DNA of 64,000 bases, taken from assembly GCA_015499995.1 (NCBI GenBank), contig JADNRV010000095.1:124001-188000 (forward strand), written 5' to 3'. A program made the translations under genes and the position numbers. Source of the stretch: Flammula alnicola. Its lineage: Eukaryota; Basidiomycota; Agaricomycetes; Agaricales; Strophariaceae. Shown here piece by piece: positions 34,190-46,750 of this stretch; within the stretch, counting starts at the first letter, position 1; the number at the start of each line of letters is the position of its first letter. The notes beneath the pieces were generated by a model that was not told where the DNA came from, ran no database searches, and worked only from the letters and a program-made list of their open reading frames with translations.

Positions 34190-34622
34190 GCTTCGACCTC
34201 TAACTCGCCGTCTAACGCACAACCTCAAACATCATACCCGAGGGGTCCATCTCCGAAGAATCCACCTCGATTATCCATCGTGGGCGGCTACTTGATCGAT
34301 AATGCCACCTGCGTAGCCTGGGGCTCTCGCATCATGGAAAAGCCGCTGAATCCTGAAGTGCAGAATGATTCGCTCGCTGCTCTTTGTCGCATTATGCGGA
34401 CGGTTGGAGAAAAGCCATACTGTGCTCGCTTTATTGTATGAGGCCATTTCCTGGATGGATCCTGAATTGATACGCAAATTTGAAGAGGGAGAACGCGAGG
34501 CTGTCGCCAGCGAGCTTCTTAAGGCGCACGGTGGGCTTACTTACGCTTCTATTCAACTTCACGCTTTCAACACCCGATTCGCAGGTATCACTCGATATAA
34601 ATTCAAAACGAAGTCACATTAG
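34190..34622 (+). CDS. Possible short or decayed gene, unrecognised
   Basis: Non-repeat sequence with coding-like composition lies between two repeat blocks. One frame reads RPLTRRLTHNLKHHTRG after an ATG at 34190. Another reads NPEVQNDSLAALCRIMRTVG (about 34339-34400). A third (34365-34622) reads LLYEAISWMDPELIRKFEEG and on to a stop. These pieces look like parts of one protein in different frames, so this is either a gene with introns I could not place or a frameshifted remnant. The Arg-rich beginning resembles a mitochondrial presequence, but that is weak. No family is recognised. Confidence 0.3.
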
Positions 34623-35940
34623 TCCGAATCTCGGAATACGGTGATGGATGATGATGTATTCGTCTCTCATGGGATCAGGTTAGCATTGTGATTGGGGTTC
34701 GCTTGGGGTAGGCAGGGAGGGAGAGACGTCGGAGGTCCATTCGGTAGAACTAAGTGGTGCGGAAACCCCCTGCTACGTGACACCGTTTTTACTTCTGAGG
34801 CTGTACTCAATCCATTTCATTTTTCGTCTTGTACCAACTAAATATGTATCTCGAAACCAATCGCAATTGAACCTTTTCGGAAAGCAGGCCCTCTCTCTCC
34901 TATCATCATCGACCATCCCCCACCTCGATCACCGTACCTGCAACTTACGATCCTCGCACATCAATATGGGGTGCTTCGCTACTATCGATGGGTCTCAATC
35001 CTCTCTGCGATAGCTCGACATCTACACGGCGGATGACTTTTCAGCCACCTACAGCCTACTTACTAGCTGGTGCCAGTGAGAGGCCAGTGAGGCTGCTCAG
35101 AGGGAACTGGGTCAGTCGCGCGATGCAGTGGCTGTCTCCTTAGTCCCCTCTGCTGATTGACGCGCTGTTGTTCAAAACCCTCTCGCTGCCCGTGATGTTC
35201 TGCAACACCTACGTTCACGGTTTCAGCAGGCAATCGCGATCGTCCCATGGATATCGTAGTGGCCTTAGCTTATGGACCTCATCCCGGTAGATTTCGTCCT
35301 TCATCCTATTCTCTTAATCTACCTTCCAGATAACCTTTGCTGTTCTAGTGGAGGATTGGTTTGTTATGTCATGTCGCACCTAGGGATGTGCAGTAAGGTG
35401 CGCTTCTACATATTGCTATTGCCATTATGTGGCTCCTGACTCTTGTTCAGTGCTTCTCCATCGCAAGCTAATTCATGAAAAGCACCGCAAGATGGCTCTA
35501 TGTGTGTGAGGCGTGGACGCGTGGACATCCACACTCCGCATCATCCAATTCTGCAAGCACACGAGAGAAGGAGGGAGAATCACAGAGCCAGACGCAGCTA
35601 GCCACTAGCATTGTTGACATTTGGAGTCTTCTAATCGAGCGCAGCGTCACCAGCACAGGTATCAGGGCGGCTTGGCTATCCCACGATTGCACTCTGATTC
35701 TCTTTCCTCTATTAGATTGCGCTGTGCTGCATCCGTGGATGTGATTTCCCGCATTCTGGGCGACGAGTTTGGTTTGTGGGTCCGATGTCCTAAGCCCGGC
35801 TTCTCAATTTTGACGGTATTAAATCAGCGCCAGCTGTCACCGCCTTCCTCGACTTAGCCAGCTCTGTCGGAGTCTTGAGCTTCACACACAGCCTTTATCT
35901 GGCATTCAGATCACAATAATATTGTTGCCGCGAGACGTTG
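34623..35940 (+). repeat. Decayed repeat blocks, no gene
   Basis: Contains the ATCCTCGCACATCAATATGG block (about 34950; compare CGTGGCACATCGATGTGG near 21590), the TATTGCTATTGCCATT block (35411) and a GTCCGATGTCCTAAG block (35779). No supported gene before the kinase-like gene at 35945. Confidence 0.5.
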
Positions 35941-35944
35941 AAAT

Positions 35945-37217
35945 ATGGAGATGGAGCAAGCTTGCTCCCCAACTTCTATGATGTCCATCTTCCCTGAAGA
36001 ACAACTCGACTCAACAGTAGGCTATTTCCCAGCTCAGCTCGGCCAAACCCTCAAGGATGGCCAATGGACGATAGCCCGCAAGCTTGGATGGGGCCCGCGA
36101 TCATCCACCTGGCTCGCACTCAACAATAGAGCAAGTATACTCTCTTACGACGCGATCAAGATCTTGACTGTTGCCGCAACTGAGGACTCGACAGGCAACA
36201 GTGAGCGCAACATCCTCCTCGGTCCTGTGAAGAACATATCAATAGGCATTCCCGAAATGCGGAGCTACTTTTACGAACACGATACCCAAGGGAAGAGGCA
36301 TCTTTGTCTCGTCTTTCACGTATATGGAACTTCAGTTGAGGATCTTCGCCTTACCAACACCTACAACGGGGAGTATTTGCCTCTCTATACTGTCCAAAAG
36401 GTTGTAGGCGACGTATCGGAAAGACTGGCCGAACTTGCTGAGTACAAGATCATTCACGGTGGTGGGCATAATCAAGTATTATATTTCACTCTAGCACTGA
36501 TTTTTTGTATTCCTTTGCAGGTGTTACCGCTGATAATTTCCTCTTCTCGTGTGTTCAAACCGGTGATGCTATTCGGAAGGTACTTTGGCAGTCCAAGACC
36601 AAGAGATCGGAGAAGATCGTGGGCAGCGATGGTGTCACATACCCCTCTGTCATATCTCAGCCCATCCCGCACGGCTTCACATGGGATTGTCCGGAAGACC
36701 ATATTGACTGTGCAACGATCTACTTGAGCAATTTCGCACACAGTATGTATCCCGCTCATCTTCGAATTTACAAACTTAGCGATAGATATTCTAGCACATC
36801 CGATAGGAGGTGCCAGGACCTCATACGCGCGCAAGGACTTCCTTGCCCCGGAAGTGCTCCAAAAGGGAAATGGAAGGATTGAAAGCAAATCCGATGTATG
36901 GATGTTGGGATGCACCGTGAGTGTCTCGTTTCACTTTTTCGCTTTCGCTACAGGCTTATTATCATCATCAACAGACATATCTTCTATTGACAGGGCGCCC
37001 ACTTTTCTCCGATTCATACATCTCCTCGCCGGTCGCGACGGCAAGATGGACGCGTGGGAAGCTCGAGAGTCTACTCACTGAATGCGGAAAGATACCAGAG
37101 AAAGATGTCTCTCCCACCGCTTCGTTCCTGAGATCGTGTCTTGCGATCAAGCCCACAGACAGGGCAAGTGCTAAGGAGATCATGAACGGCGGCTGGGCCA
37201 AGAGTGGCTGGTCATGA
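35945..37217 (+). CDS. SRPK-like protein kinase fold, probably catalytically dead
   Basis: Four exons, 35945-36461, 36521-36742, 36795-36916, 36975-37217 (367 aa). The SRPK-type N-lobe is clear: a leader ending GYFPAQLGQTLKDGQWTIAR, then LGWGPRSSTWLA (glycine loop) and AIKIL (ATP-binding Lys). The C-lobe has FLAPEV (APE), SDVWMLGCTTYLLLTGRPLF and a final helix with KPTDRAS. The catalytic loop is IIHGGVTADNFLF, so the HRD Asp is missing, and the DFG position reads LSNF. SRPKs phosphorylate Ser/Arg proteins; with both key Asp residues replaced, this one is probably a pseudokinase acting as scaffold or regulator, or a decaying paralogue. The open frame and clean splice sites favour a maintained protein. 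The ATG at 35945 is followed by another at 35951; either could start. Confidence 0.82.
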
Positions 37218-38700
37218 GGATGGTGGGGTTGAAATCAGATCCTATTCACAGCTTTGTACAGTATTATCATTCTGCATTTTCCCTCTGTAAAATTAAATAC
37301 TGCGTTTATTTTATAAACAAATCTGACTCCGAAGAGGACATTGGCAGGCTGAATGGAGTCGCAGTCGGTGTTGTGGACGGAATGATATGATATCCCCAGG
37401 AGGTCACAAATGGAGATTACAAAAGGGCTAGAGGGCTCGAGAGCGATTCAGCCAAACATTTAGTTTTCCTAGTTCGAGTTTGGACCCACACCACACTGAT
37501 GGAAATGTGCGAGGTGTTCATAAGGCCCTGAAAGAATCAAGATAGAAAAGTCTGAGGCGCACGCTGAATCGTGTTGCGAGGGCACTACTTACTGGAGAGA
37601 CAAAAGCAACGCCAAATTTTTGGCCGCCCATCACCATTAGTCGTCTCTTTGATTTTTCATCGTGTCACATCGGTATGATGTGCCTTCACCGCTATCGAAA
37701 TGTCTAAATTTTCACTCACGGCGCTTGTTCGTCATCTACGCTGCTGATATCTTCCTAGCCAGCCTGTGAGGAGAACAGGGAATGTGCTGTTTTGGAGGCG
37801 CTAACGTCCTCTCTCTGTCTCCTTTCGCCGTCTTCTCACTAAATTTAGGGCGATGTGCTGCGTACGCGGATAGGATTGACTGAGTTTAGTACGACGAATT
37901 TGACTTGAGGACCAGATGTCCTGGGACGGTTGAGATCCCGATCACTCACTTTTTTCCTTTCCTTCCTTCCTTCTTTATTAACCCTTGGTCGTGTTTTCCA
38001 TTCGAGGAATCAAATTTCAGACAGGAAATAGAAACGCTGGCTTTGCCTGCTCGGTTACTCGGCGTTCCTGGAGCTGTTTTGTTCTACGCACCGGAGGATA
38101 GCTGTGGAGGGACACGTGACGTCATTGCGGCATGACCGCGGTCCGCACGCATAAAAAAGACCCAAAGTGTTGCGTGCGCCTTTGTTCTGCCAACACATCG
38201 TGTGGCTTGCGGACAGGCTCATTTGTCGGTCCAACAAATCCACAGGTCTCAAATAGTTTCACAGCACCACTGACAAGTGTTTCACTGAAAGATATGCCTG
38301 AAGATATGCCGCATGCGGCTCGACGAATAGAATGAATGTATGTGCAAATGGGCTCTGGTGAGAAGGGTCATTGATGACCATAATCGCCCTTTGCTCGTCT
38401 CCTAATCAGCAGAAATACAAGTCTTTCCTTGAAGACCAACTAGAATTGCTTGCCGTCCTCGACCTGATTTGCCTTTGCCCTGCTCCTCTCTTGCGGTAAC
38501 CGTACGTCGACGGGACCCACGGCGGATGAATGGCATTATTTTGTCATTCTCGCTATTCCTCATTCTCTAGAGGTATTAGGGTACCAAAATCTCAGTACGT
38601 TCACCCCTACGGTCCCCTATCCTGGTGTAGAAACAACTTTTTCTTTTCTCATGCGACGTGATATATCCCTGTGCTATTGCTCAGTCGAAGTGCCGTCAAT
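37218..38700 (+). repeat. Intergenic DNA with repeat remnants
   Basis: A CATCGTGTCACATCGGTATG block lies at about 37658, a pyrimidine tract at 37808-37845, and GCCCTTGGTCGTGTTTTCC near 37980 resembles the outer ends of the large inverted repeat. No gene is supported before the tRNA. Confidence 0.5.
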
Positions 38701-38793
38701 GCCCGCCTAGCTCAATCGGATAGAGCGTCAGACTTTTACGGACGAGAAACTTCTTCAATCTGAAGGCTGCGAGTTCGACTCTCGCGGTGGGCT
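38701..38793 (+). tRNA. tRNA-Lys (anticodon TTT) with a 19-nt intron
   Basis: Acceptor stem GCCCGCC pairs with GGTGGGC; D stem GCTC with GAGC; anticodon stem TCAGA with TCTGA; T stem GCGAG with CTCGC around TTCGACT. Removing about 19 bases after the base 3' of the anticodon (38738-38756) gives the seven-base loop CTTTTAA, anticodon TTT, which reads Lys AAA and AAG. The intron sits at the usual place for eukaryotic tRNA introns. The mature length is 74 nt plus CCA. It is the only RNA gene I find in the window. Confidence 0.9.
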
Positions 38794-39316
38794 ACTGAGT
38801 CACCTCTGCCATAATACTGATTTGTTGTTGAATTTTTCCTGCGTCATATCATATCTTGACAAATTATTTTTCATCATACAGCAGCCACTACGATTTTATT
38901 CGATTCGATGCGATCTACGGCCGGCATTGAGTGTGGGATTAAGCACCCGACTCACACAACGCATCTCTGCTTGGCAGAACAATGCAATCATGTCAAGCTG
39001 GTTTTATCATTAAAACACATCGCCGAGGATGAATTCTTAGGATTGTATTTATTTCAGTTATCGATGCAATATCTACCATGGGGTTGGACATCGGCTTCCG
39101 GTCACGTCCTGGTGTGTTTCTGCAAATCTCTGGAAATGACTCAACGTTCTGCCAGGCATAACAGATGGTTTTTGCGCTTCCGCTCCCGCTACATTCAAAC
39201 TTTGTCTCTCATACATTGGTCATTGTGAATGCATGTTATCTTTCATGTTAGCCTTTTGATTGTGGTGGAGGATACAAGTGACCCAAACTGGTATTTTAAA
39301 TAATTTATCTATCTTC
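38794..39316. other. Intergenic, no gene
   Basis: One open frame of about 106 codons (38908-39228, +) has no recognisable features and no paralogue. The stretch next to 39316 is the 3' end of the protease gene on the minus strand. Confidence 0.4.
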
Positions 39317-41273
39317 TTACAAACCCACTGCCGTCAGGAGTTTCGCGAAGTTGGGTGTACCGAGACCAGTGACGGGATCCCACCCTGCCTTGGCCGGGAA
39401 ACCATTGGTGTTGCATCCCGGGTTGTCTCCTGTTAATAAATATATGATGAGTTACGGTGTTACACCCCAGGCATGAAACAAAACGTACCGGTGGTAATGT
39501 CGTTGAGGGCAGCGGCGCCAGCGGCGGAGTACAAGAATGGGTTCAAGAATCCAAGGGGTGATTTGCCTGCAGCAATGAGGCGATCGTTCAACAGGGAGAT
39601 GACGCTCGCGAAGATGGGGCTCGAGCAGCTCGTTCCTGCTACGGTCCCAGCCGTTCCGTCAACGACGATCTCGACATTCTCTCCCTGGGCAGAAACGTCG
39701 GGGAACCCGCGTCCAGTTTTGTTGAATTTTCCAGAGTTGGTGCTTCCGAGAGCAGTAAGGTAGGATGACACGGCGGAAGCTTGGTATGAAGGCTGAGCGA
39801 AGAAGTTGGAGAAACCGCCACCCGAGAATGTTGCGGCGGTCTCTGTGGTACCTGTGGTAGCACCGACAGAGGTCATGAAAGGGCATCCGGACGGGAAGGT
39901 GGGAAGGAAGGTTGTGCAGCGGCCGGATTGAGAGCCGGAGACACCACCATCTCCAGAAGCGAAGAGGATAGAAGTCCCACGAGCACCGAGTTGCGCATAT
40001 GCGTTGCAAAGTTGGCTATGGGAAAGGGAGATAAGTCGACCTTGGGCTAATGAAACGATAACCGTGGACGTACTTTGCAAGAGCGCTAGAAATGGTGTTC
40101 TCGTTCTGGCCGTAAGAAGTGGTGAGAACATGCGGGGGATTGGTCTCTGCGAGCAAGAAGTTGATGATGTCCAGGAAGCCTTCGAGTGCACCGTCCTGGA
40201 AGTTGTTTCCCACAGAGATGAAAGTAGTCGGGACACCCGAAGCGATGCTAACGGTCATTTGGGTATCCAAGTTGGCTTCAACACCGGCCTCGCTGGGGGT
40301 CTGAGGGTTGGAACCGCCGTCGAGGGTTTGGAGGGCGAATGTAGTTGCAGCGCCGGTGAGGTCAGGACGCCTGGACTTGAGGAATAGCGTCAAGTCGGCC
40401 TGATTAGCGAATTGATCGATGAATCCAGAGACTCCGAGGGTGTTTGAGCTTTGGGTGGCAAGGGTGGTGGGGATGCCGTAGAATGCTTGCAGACAAGCAG
40501 GGGTGACTACAGTACCACATGAGGAGGGGACGGCGCGACTTTCGATGGTCGATTCGGCCTCTCTCTTCGTAGCCGTCAAGTCCTTAGGAGTCGAAACGAC
40601 TGGCAGATGAGCGAAAGGATTATCGAAGCTATAAATCAAGCCTATTATTTAACTGTCTTCCCCTAATATTAGATGAATAACTAACGTGATAGTGGGGTGA
40701 ACAAGGTCGACGTGGCCTTTCAGCGCCGCAGGGATGGAGTAGGAAAGAGTGCGCGTGAACTGCTTTCCCGTTTGAGAGTGGGTGAAGACGGTGAAGTCAG
40801 CGTTGAGTAGTGTGTTGGCCTTGCTAGTCGGAATGGAGAATTGCAGCCAATCGCCGGCAGGTGAGATAGTCTTGGCAGTGATATTGTTGGCCGAGAGCCA
40901 TTCTTGGACTAGGGTAACGGATTCCGGAGCGGGCGCCACGAACACTTCGACCTATAACATGAACACATCAGCAAATGACATTTGAAATTTAGCGCCGATG
41001 GAAACGGTGATGTACCTCTTCCTTGGTCAAATGCTGGCCATACAACGCGCTTCCTGGAGTGCTGACATCGAACAAAGCCTTCTCGAGACCGGCAGGATCG
41101 CTCTGAGTGAGTGCGATACGGAGGTTGAGAACGTTGTCGGCCGGGGCCGCGGCAGCCTTGACGAAGCCATCAGGAATAGCGTCACGCTGTTCGTGTACCA
41201 GAAGGTCACGGAAAGCAGGACTTCCTGCGACTGCTGTCACGAACGCTGCAAGGAGAAGGAATCCAGTACGCAT
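39317..41273 (-). CDS. Secreted sedolisin (peptidase family S53), tripeptidyl-peptidase-like
   Basis: Five exons, 41273-41016, 40951-40686, 40628-40074, 40015-39489, 39429-39317 (572 aa). It begins with a signal peptide (MRTGFLLLAAFVTAVAG), then a pro-domain of about 180 residues with GQHLTKEEVEVFVAP, then the catalytic domain. The S53 Glu and Asp are in GVEANLDTQ, the oxyanion-hole Asp in FASGDGG, and the nucleophile Ser in GTSCSSP (usually GTSASTP). The calcium site is in NDITTGDNPG to GWDPVTGLGTPNF at the C-terminus. Sedolisins cleave proteins at acidic pH outside the cell, releasing tripeptides or acting as endopeptidases; fungi use them for nitrogen nutrition. All catalytic residues are present and splice sites are standard, so it is likely functional. 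Its neighbours are unrelated. Confidence 0.93.
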
Positions 41274-41328
41274 GTCGATCGAACAAAACCTGTATGGTTC
41301 ACAAAGTTTACTAGCAATAACAAGAGCA

Positions 41329-41336
41329 TTTTATAC
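41329..41336 (-). promoter_or_regulatory. TATA-like box of the sedolisin gene
   Basis: TATAAAAT on the minus strand about 56-63 bases before the ATG at 41273. It is the only TATA-like word at a suitable distance. Confidence 0.45.
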
Positions 41337-41339
41337 TTT

Positions 41340-42765
41340 ACTCGATGTATTTCCGCACACATGGTCCGTTATCAAGGTCGATGGTGGATATTGGTTACAG
41401 CGATGTCCAAACGCCAAGTCATGCGGTCCGTAGCCAAGAAATTTCGGCTAATGCTATACCACAACGTGCAGAGGTCACTCTCTGCTGCTTCTCATCTAAG
41501 TATACGTCTCCTGACCACACGCATCGATGGTATCACATTAGGTGTATTCCGGAGGTCTGCCGTCTCTATTTTTCGCGCTTCGATATCAAATGGTATAAAG
41601 GCACTTTTCTTCTTCTCGTCAATGAAGCGTGGTTACGCTTCGACAAGAATGGGGTCGTACACATGAGCGCGTCTATTTTTTGTTCGACTAGTCTTAATCT
41701 ATAAATAGAACGAGTGATTTCTATGCCAGCATTGTCAGGAACTCTGATAGGCAATTAGATTTCCGTCGATAACCGGTTTCTTTCTCAAATATACCTTTGT
41801 CTGGGGAATAAAAATAAGTAAACACACGAGTTACTAAGTATCAAGCACCTGCCTCCTAACAATGAAACATGCTGCCGCGCTCGGAGGCGCGGCGTAGAAT
41901 GACAAATGACAGAAACACCTACTTCGAAGTGGAAGAGAGCTCCGAGGGCGCCCATTGCACGGCGACCTTGCGGCCAAATAGCCTTGTCGACTTTGTTCTC
42001 CGTCTACGACACCCACTCATACGAACAAAAAAAACTTACGAGCAAAAGGAAACTGGATGTCGATGAGCGTGAAAGCAGCGATAAGTGTGATTCATCGAAC
42101 TAGGGAAAGAAAAAGCTAAATAGGCAGGTTTGTGTCTTCGTCATGATCGATATTGGTCGTCCGCCTTTGTAGATCCAGCGGCCCGTAGTAGATTCAACTC
42201 TCCGTCATCTATGAGCTTAGAATGCGGTCCAAAGAAGTGGCAGGTGACTAACATGAGGAAACTATGCTCGACAGCGACCGGTTGAAGAGCCGTGAGGGTA
42301 AGAGGTCTGCGCTGGCAATTAGCGGCACGCGTTTACGAAGGCGAGGATGATCAACAAAAATGGTGGCCGCAAGTACACGATAGATAGGCGTGGAATGCTT
42401 AAATAGATTTTCCATTAAGCTGTTCCCAATCCAAGGAAGTCTTCTTCGCAATCATCCACAGCAAGGGGACAAACGCCAGCATTGAAGCAAAGATAACGAA
42501 TGAAGTGCCAATCGGCAAAGAGAGAGGAGGCAGGAAGAGTTCAAATGTTGAGCAATGAGTATACGTAGTAAACGGAGTGGAGTTGCAGTGACCATGTAGC
42601 TATAATGTACGCTGCCCATCACAGACAAGGTCGCGATGTTACCACCTGAAACTAGGCAGATATTCAATGGCCCAGCGACGGAAATAGTCCCCCAAGAGGT
42701 GCGTGTGCGAGTAAACCAGCATCACGCGGTGCGAAAGGTGTGCGCTGGCACGGTACCCATCAATT
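41340..42765. other. Intergenic, no gene recognised
   Basis: Open frames up to about 120 codons occur on both strands (for example 41345-41704 +), but none shows domain-like sequence, splice continuation or similarity to anything else in the window. Nothing further is supported. Confidence 0.4.
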
Positions 42766-42769
42766 TGTA

Positions 42770-45700
42770 CAGCCACGTTCAAATCTAATCTGTCCCGCTT
42801 GCTACATCAAACGTCCAGCCGGGTCCTTAGTCGTTATTAAAGACATCCCGTCCAAATAGCTAGTCCCACTAGATGTAAGGATTTCAGCGACGTGTTCACG
42901 ATCACGGAGTGAAAGCAAAAAGAAGTTTAAAACGCAATTACATACTGTCGTGTCCGAAGAGGAAAAGATCTCTCGCTACGTCCATTTGATCTTGCACAAC
43001 CGCAGCAACCCGCCGAGCGAAGCACAAAACACAGAAAGATTGAAAAGATTGAAAACCTTTGCTGGGGCGAGCTATAATAACTCCCGACAGACTAACGTGG
43101 GTCCCAAGGTCGAGGCCGATTTCTTAGAAGGGCCAGAAGAAAATACAAAATATCAAGGATAAATTGCAATGCAACCAGAACATGGCAACCAGCACTGCAA
43201 CTGAAACATGGTCTACCTGCATGACCTTTCGCAGCCGCCGAGTTCTATGAGCATCGAACTGGATTCGTTCGTACGCAACACTGATCCACAAGCCATCAAA
43301 GCGAGAAATAGAGAACCTAGAAAGAGAAGAGGATGGGGTTGCCGGAGCCAATGAAGGTTGAAAAGAGCCGAGTCTCTTTACACAAAAGAAAACAATCGAT
43401 ATCCTGCCGCTGGACCAGTGAAACCCGCCCAGCCACGTCACCACAAAGGGCTACTCTAATCCGAGTCACATAAATCCGAATAAAGGAATGAAATAAAAGT
43501 GCCAGCAGTCTTCCACTGCACGAGCTGCAGTTATACAATACGGCGTGAGGAAGGTCGAAAGAGATTCACTTTTGGAATTACGGCGGAACCGTCATGACTG
43601 TGTAACACTGTAACAGAACGCCCACGGATGATCATATCATCCAGGCATTCAGAGCCAGAAATGGAAACGCCTTCTCGGTGTACGTCCCTGTCCCAGTCGC
43701 CGACAGCCCCGGCATCATGAGGCAAATCAAAGTCCTCGAGACCGTAGAAGTATATAGAAAATATAAAAAGAAACAAAAGTCCGGCACCGATCCAGGGGAC
43801 ATAAAGGTAAGCAGACCTAGGGCATTTCAAAGGAGACGAAGAAACAATAAAGCGGACAGCGACAGAATCGCGCTGCAATATATGCGCCATAATCTGTCCA
43901 AGGAACAGAGTTCAATCGTCAGGCCTACTGGAGACTAACCCATGGAGCGCCTTAGAAGGCGAGGGCGAGTAGCGGCAAGGTAGGATCCCTGAGTGAATAA
44001 AAAGAAGTGGCAACGTCAGTGTCGCGGGGGGGACCGTATGACCACATACACCATCGAGCTGCAACATATAACCAGGCCAACGGGCGTCGTATAAATCGAT
44101 CACTGTACTCGTAATGGATGCTAAGAGACATGGGGAAGAAGAAGAGTAAGAGATACTTATCACAGGTTACATATAAAGATATCGCTGCGCACGGACCATA
44201 CACTGGTGATGATGGATGAATCGATGACGTCTTGGCTTCTTGGCCACTATCCTTCCATCACAAATTTTATTTACCAAATTGTGAAATTGTGCAGTCACTA
44301 CAGCGTAATAACACATCCTATGGCTACGCAAATCCTCGGTATTTATGTAGAATAGCACATGGAATGGTTTGAATACTTTGCAGAGGCCGCTGAGGGCCGA
44401 TAAAATGGATTAGATGGTAAGACGGGAAAGGGCATGGATGATGGCCGTACTTATTCATAGATATGTAGACATCAGTAGCACTCTCCCCATCTTGGAAACG
44501 CTCATTCCCCCAACCTTGAGCGCCACTGGAGAAGTAAAGAGTCGCATACCCTAGCCATACAAGTAGAGGAATGAAGATAGTACAAATCGAGAGATAACCG
44601 GGAAGATATGGCGGAGGAGATCGCCAGCGTAAAGTTTCAAATAAGCAAGAGAGCGGAACAAAATGACCGACGAGTCCATCGCTTCAGTTAATCCATCGTC
44701 CGAGGTGGGCTCGCATACCCACCTAAATTCACCCTGTGATGAATCTCCGTAAATCTACCGAGGAAATCTGAGCGCGACATTCTCTTAATCAGAGAATTGA
44801 AGGAAACTCGCCGGCACCTCTATAATAATAAAAAAGACATAAGAACGCCGCACAAAAAAACCATCTGCATAGCATCCATTACTCCCTGTCTGCAAATGTT
44901 GGTCAAACCCGTCCTTAATGATCAAAAATCTCTGAGATGCGCGGTACGCAGGTGGAACAGATGAAGGTACATGCAAAGTTGAGGATAGTCGGGCCTCCAG
45001 CATAAGGCGAAGAGTCTATGGAATGGAAGTAACAGACGGAACATCTCGGAGGCTGCCGATATGTAATTCTGAAAATTAGACCGAGACTTCCATGATGATC
45101 CATCTAACAAGAGGAAATGCCTCGCAAGTCCAGCATGCATGTAATGGCCACAAAAATTGGAAAATCGGAGCCCTGGGTTCCACCCAAATTTGACGTGGCA
45201 TCTCCGGAGAGTGAAGATCCATAGAATGCGACGGCAGGGACCCCGAAAGGATGCAATTAAAGAGAAAAGGTTCACAATTCGGCTACAAATGCCGACTTCA
45301 GAGAAGAAAGGCCACAGTGAAAATAATAGAACATTACACCGTAACGCGGCATAAAGTGTGGAGCGACTGAAGAACACCAGATACCGAGAAATGCACAGAA
45401 GGCCAACATGCCACTGACTTCGAACACGAAGAGGGGATTGGAATTGGAATTTCAGGACAAAGCAAGTTAGGAATCGACAGATATTGTCGTTCTTGATCAC
45501 CTTTGTCCTCAGCTTGAGGCTCAAAACCAAACCCCTCTACGCATGCAGGAAAGGCATGCGCCATCCGGTGTATGGTGTTATCGGAGCGGTAGGACAAGAG
45601 GGGCGAGAAGAGGAATACAATGAGGCAGCCCAGCGAAGTAAAGCCACGAGCAAAAGGAATGTACCGCCGGACCTATCGAAGTAATATGGGAACTGGAGTA

Positions 45701-46750
45701 TTAAAAAAATCGCACACAACATACTGATTGAAAACGATATCCACAATCTAAAACATCACTGAGGTAGCGAAACCAAGATCAGCAGGAGAGGACCGTCGCG
45801 GCGATGACTGATGTAGGACACGATTACGAGCGCTTAAGCATTCCCAGTTGCTACATGTGTGATGCTGAGTAAGAGGTGAGCCCAAGGATGATCGATGATC
45901 GATGATCGATACTGAATCGAAGTTATCGAACTGACCCCCATTCTACGCTAAGCACTGTTCCTTGACTCGAGGCGTGGGCTTTGAGTAGAGAACTTGACGC
46001 TGGCTATGTGATATGGCTACGTACGAGGATGGTGCGACGTTGGAATGAGAAAGGGGCAACCAAAACGTATGCAAGCTGGGTCAAGGGTTTGTGTCTCCGG
46101 GCCGGGGTAGCGTGTACATGTATTTCCTAACCTGTCTTGAAGGCGCCAAAACGAGAGATATATGACAGCGAAAAAAATGGATGGCGAGGTCATCGGACGC
46201 GATGTATGCTGAAAAGAACTGCAAGTCTGGCCGCAAAAATGAAAGGTATCAAAGTCGCTGCTGCTCGTAAACTGACCCAGCCTCGCAAATCGCCAAAATC
46301 TCGGCTAAAGGATGAGATCCAAATCGCGCACACACCAGCAACAGTCCCAACAAAGGAATGTCAACAACCATCCACTGCACGAGTTGTAATTTCCTGTATG
46401 GCCACAGTAAAAAATAACGGTATAAGTATCGACGGTTACGGAATTGTAGTGCGACGGAGCGCGATAGCAGCTCTTTCCGTGGTAGGATTTGACTCTCCAC
46501 ATTGGCGGGACTAAAAGGTTTCTGCAGCGCATGCAACCGCTGTGAGGAGAAAGATATTTTCATAAGGATCAGGCGGTCAAGCTCGCGAGAGAGAAGGGAG
46601 GGACATAAACATGGAGGGATACATTCTTCTTCATGGGTTCGTAGAGGTGCTTGGTCCCTTCGGTCCGTGCCCCAGTCATCGACCCCTTTTGATATCAAAA
46701 GAGGGGCTCAAAAGCGGGAGTAGAGAGATATAAAGCAAAGAAATAAAACC
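42770..46750 (-). repeat. Inverted copies of the dispersed repeat family
   Basis: 42770-43900 is the reverse complement of about 22890-24115, including the GTTCAAATCTAATCTG end and the CTGCACGAGCTGCAGTTATA word at 43516. Further in, 44880-45570 aligns in the same direction with about 63000-63540 (GTAGCATCTCCGGA-type word at 45197 and 63167), and 46360-46500 contains another CTGCACGAG block. All frames are interrupted. A short tandem run of GATGATCG units sits at about 45889-45912. Confidence 0.65.

Noticed and set aside
42770..46750. Several minus- and plus-strand frames of 80-200 codons, some rich in Leu, Phe and Ser, as membrane proteins
   Set aside because: They lie in inverted copies of the dispersed repeat, and equivalent frames are not conserved in the other copies.
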